Source: Symbiodinium natans
Lineage: Eukaryota > Sar > Dinophyceae > Suessiales > Symbiodiniaceae
Direction of reading: 5' to 3'
DNA length: 42,626 bases
Assembly: GCA_905221605.1 (NCBI GenBank)
Contig: CAJNDS010002301.1
Span: 475,466 to 518,091 of the forward strand
The notes beneath the pieces were generated by a model. It searched no databases. It was not told the origin of the DNA and saw only the letters and a list, made by a program, of their open reading frames with translations. The position numbers and the translations under genes were made by a program. Shown here piece after piece: positions 39,522 through 42,626 of this stretch; within the stretch, counting starts at the first letter, position 1, and each line of letters begins with the position of its first letter.

Positions 39522-42500
39522 AACCTTGCCAGGAATTGAAAGGGTGCAGTCGTAAAGCGGGGCGATGAGAGGCTCCTATGTTTCGAACCAGGCCTCGGGC
39601 CAAGAACGAGTCAAGGCGAAGCACGCATCAGCAGTGCGACGCGGCCGCCGCGGTGTTGGCGATGATAACTTTGCAGCCGTAACTGCAGGCGGATGCAAAT
39701 TCTTGCGAAGCCACACCGGCGGGGGAGTCGGCCAGCAATTGGCGGGCAGAGCACAAGAATGAATCCAAAAGTAGCCCGGCGACAACGGCCTAGCTTGGGA
39801 GCTGCAACTGTATGTACAGATCTGGAATGCCTTCCCGGTGTCTGGGTGAGTTTGTGGTGCATGTGAAGGGCGCCTTTCCCCACCCGTATTGGATGGGACG
39901 GTTGGGACTGGAGGGCAAAGAGCAGGAGCTAAAGTCGACAACTGGGGTAGAGGCGAATCCGCAGTACAGTGCGCAAGGTAGCAGCAGGGTACGCACAATC
40001 AATGTTAAGAAGCATCCCAGACCCCGTTTGAGGGCCGAGAAGCAGGGGGTGTAGCAAGTAGTACGGTGCAAATAAATACCGAGATACGAGGGACGGCAAC
40101 GAGCCGAGAAAATGCGGTCTGTATGCAGGGATGCAAAGGGCCGGCATCTCAGGCGCCCGGGCACAGGTCGACAAGGGAGAGAAAAAAAGACAACAAGGAC
40201 TGGAGACGTAACCACAGCGCTACGCGTAAGGTAACCGCAGATGAGTTCTAACAAGCATGCCGTTGCGAGGGGGGGATACTGGGCCCGGGCAGCCCCTGCA
40301 TTGCCCAACCCTTCAGAGAAACCCTCTAGAGGGCCCTGGAGTGCCTAACAATTCCGAAGCATGCCGGGAGTGCCCAACCTAAGCTCGCAGATTCCTTGCC
40401 TGCAGGGTGGGCATGTTCGAAGTAAAAGAATTGTTCTTGTTTTGATTTTTGTTTTTGCCCGTCTCTTACTGCCTTGCATCTTCTTCGGCTTCTCGCACGT
40501 TGCTTGCTAGCTTTTGCTTGTGGCCTTTTGTTTCTGACCTCTGCTTTCACTTTTCCATTCGCCATGTTTTGGCTTTGGCTTTAAATATTGTTGCGTTTTG
40601 TTTGTGGCTTCCGGTCTGTCATTTATATTATCATGTGTGCATACATATATATATATATGTGTATATTATACATTTACACAGAGCACACTAGATAATACAG
40701 GCCAAGACAATACGTGCGACAATGCTCAATGTTTTCCTTTCCAGTTGCCCTCCCTCCCCACGCAAGCCTCCTTATGTCACAGGAATTAGATTGCGCATTA
40801 GTGGCTGCAAACACGAACGAAATCAGTCAAGCTCGACCGCGTGTTCTTGGTCACGGCAAGCTCGGCCTCGTATTTCATGCAAACGAGGCGTGCTGCTATG
40901 TGTGCGTGATGTTGCCGGTAGGCGTTTAATGGGTTTTTCTGCTGCTCAGCAAAGGAGGTCAAGGGCAGGCCACGGATGGAAAATCCTGTACATGTAAATA
41001 TAGTGATTAGACAGTGTGGCGTTTAGGCCCTTGGGGTGGGGCTGTTGTCGGGCCGAACCAAATCCGGGCCGCAATATGCAACCCAGTTCCCGCACCCACA
41101 ACCTCACCACCCCGCAAGTCTGAAAGTTTCCCCACCTTATCGCACCGGGGCTTGGGGTAGCCGAGCCGGGCTCATTCCGGTTGTCATCCAGGCCAGCTGC
41201 GCGGCCGGTGAAATGCATGAGGCACTGCTTCCAAAGACCAGTGCTTTCAACCGCGCCAGAAAAAACTGCTGCTGCTGTGGGAGGGCGACGGGGCAGGCGA
41301 GAGTGAATTACCTCATGCTTGCATGGCTGTGAACCCATGCCCACTGCTGCCACAAGGCATTTGAAAGCGCTTTGCAGCAAAGGACCGCGGTTTGTGAAAT
41401 GCCACCTCAGCCTTGAACGGCTCAAAGACCAAACCCAAGACCAACAAGCCTAGTCCATCAACCAACTGAACCAAAACCTGACACCTATAATCCCGGAACA
41501 GGCTGTAAACCCGTACCCGCCTCAGCCCTGCTGACAGCCTGAACTTTTTTCACTTTACGAGTTCCCAAACCCTGCAAACTTAAACTGTCACGACAATAGA
41601 GCTCCACATTCACAAGCTTCGACAGGCCCGCCTTAGCCATATACGCCCTGAACCTTAACCCTACCCCTTACCCAAATCCTTCCTCAGCCCTGCTGACAGC
41701 CTGAACTTTTTCACTTTACGAGTTCCCAAACCCTGCCAACTTAAACTGTCACGACAATAGAGATCCACATTCACAAGCTTCGACAGGTAGACGCGGTGAC
41801 TGTGCTTTGCCACTGAAAAGCTTGGGAAAGAAGCCGAATGGCTTGGGAGGCACTTTGAACAGCCCAAGTCATGGCAAGGCGCCGGGAGGCTCTGGAAAAC
41901 TCCCAAGTAACTCCACCTTCGGTCTGTTATAGCTGCGCAGCTGCTCAAGTCGGATAGCACGCGTGCAGCAACGCAGCTTCGTGTATCTGTGTGGGTGTGT
42001 GTCAGGCTTTGTGCAAAAAGTTTTCGTCGGATGTAGCATGTCGCAAGGGCTGGCAATCTGAGCGTACTGGGGTGTCTGAGGGTGAGGCGCGTTTTAGAGG
42101 AAAAGACCTTGCAGCAACGAGCAAGCAACAAACACATCTTGTTTCACGTGCTCCCATTTTCGGCCATGGTACCGAAGGTGGAGACGACCGCTCAGGCTCG
42201 CAAAATGCGATCCTGAAATGCTTCCCGAGTTTCCGGGTTCAAGCCTCAAACTCCCAAAGTATGGACCGGCACGGGGTATGATTTTCTGGACATGGCTCCT
42301 GGTTCCTAGATCAGAGATGAACTTATCGCGATCTTGCAGTGCCTGTCCCAAGAATGCTTCTGCAGCTACCTACCTGCACTTGAAGTTCGGCATGCAGGCT
42401 TTAGGTTTGAAAGCCTTTGTAGGACAGAGGATGATGCAAGGTTCAGGGTCAAGTGGGGTTTCGCCGGAGGCATGGTGAAGCATTGGATCTTGCGAGCAAA

Positions 42501-42626
42501 AAAAGACACAAAACATATCTACTTTGGCCTGCCATGGCGACGAAGTTGCAGACAAAGGCAAAAGCACGCGAACAGCGCGAGATCCTGAAATGCCTCCCGA
42601 ATCTCCGAGTTCAAAGTTGCAGGCTC
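39522..42626 (+). repeat. Repeat X, copy X2 (runs off the window)
   Basis: It is collinear with X1 from AACCTTGCCAGGAATTGAAA to CTACCTACCTGCACTTGAAGTT (42366-42387). X2 carries about 120 bp (40265-40385) and about 275 bp (40675-40950) that X1 lacks. The latter includes sequence shared with G unit 1 (34378-34520). After 42390 it no longer follows X1 but follows X0 (42390-42626 resembles 3620-3915, both with GGCAAAAGCACRCGAACAGC, then GAGATCCTGAAA-like words). X0 and X2 therefore keep a middle segment that X1 lost. Confidence 0.88.
40436..40680 (+). repeat. T-rich module with TATA microsatellite (in X2)
   Basis: Same module as 20640-20810, 33893-34160 and 35612-35795. X2 keeps a longer form, including GCCATGTTTTGGC, that links it to the G units. 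Confidence 0.75.

Overview
This window looks like a eukaryotic nuclear, gene-poor, repeat-dominated stretch. No prokaryotic gene order, rRNA, tRNA or CRISPR is visible. Plant-type telomeric heptamers (CCCTAAA/TTTAGGG), exact and decayed, recur throughout. Long coding frames outside tandem repeats are rare, and the only convincing coding signal is split into short phase-compatible exons. This fits a large algal/protist genome. A dinoflagellate is my best guess, and a large-genome green alga with the same telomere type is the main alternative; the sequence alone does not settle it.

Layout, left to right. 1-2140: two copies of dispersed family A. 2790-4850: an old, diverged copy (X0) of a long repeat 'X'. 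4900-7550: unique, gene-less DNA with decayed telomeric words. 7550-8230: an exact (CCCTAAA)14 block facing a TTTAGGG-type block across 81 bp. 8250-9110: small local repeats and an inverted repeat. 10487-11204: family D and a third A copy, cut off by a 4.9-kb array of a 58-bp satellite (11205-16142). 16870-17030: an imperfect foldback. 18240-18910: coding-like fragments. 19783-23345: a full X copy (X1). 24784-25650: an 0.85-kb microsatellite block (CA, CACG, then GA). 27135-28454: the only good gene candidate, an intron-rich fragment with IQ motifs, a Cys/His cluster and a possible WW-like exon. 28518-29190: families D and X/E again. 30138-32285: a 78-bp satellite. 32291-33715: a ~610-bp tandem repeat full of ATGCAT. 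33885-37125: a ~1.6-kb tandem duplication. 38007-39170: a direct-repeat pair. 39522-42626: X2, a second well-preserved X copy that runs off the window.

The very long 'proteins' that can be read from the window (982, 636, 420 and 399 codons) are satellite translations and are not treated as genes. The main biology is structural: X1 and X2 are a direct duplication about 19.7 kb apart, two satellites evolved by different modes, and the IQ-type gene fragment ends near a repeat family that also occurs beside the 58-bp satellite. Repeat boundaries were found by eye and are good to roughly 5-30 bp.
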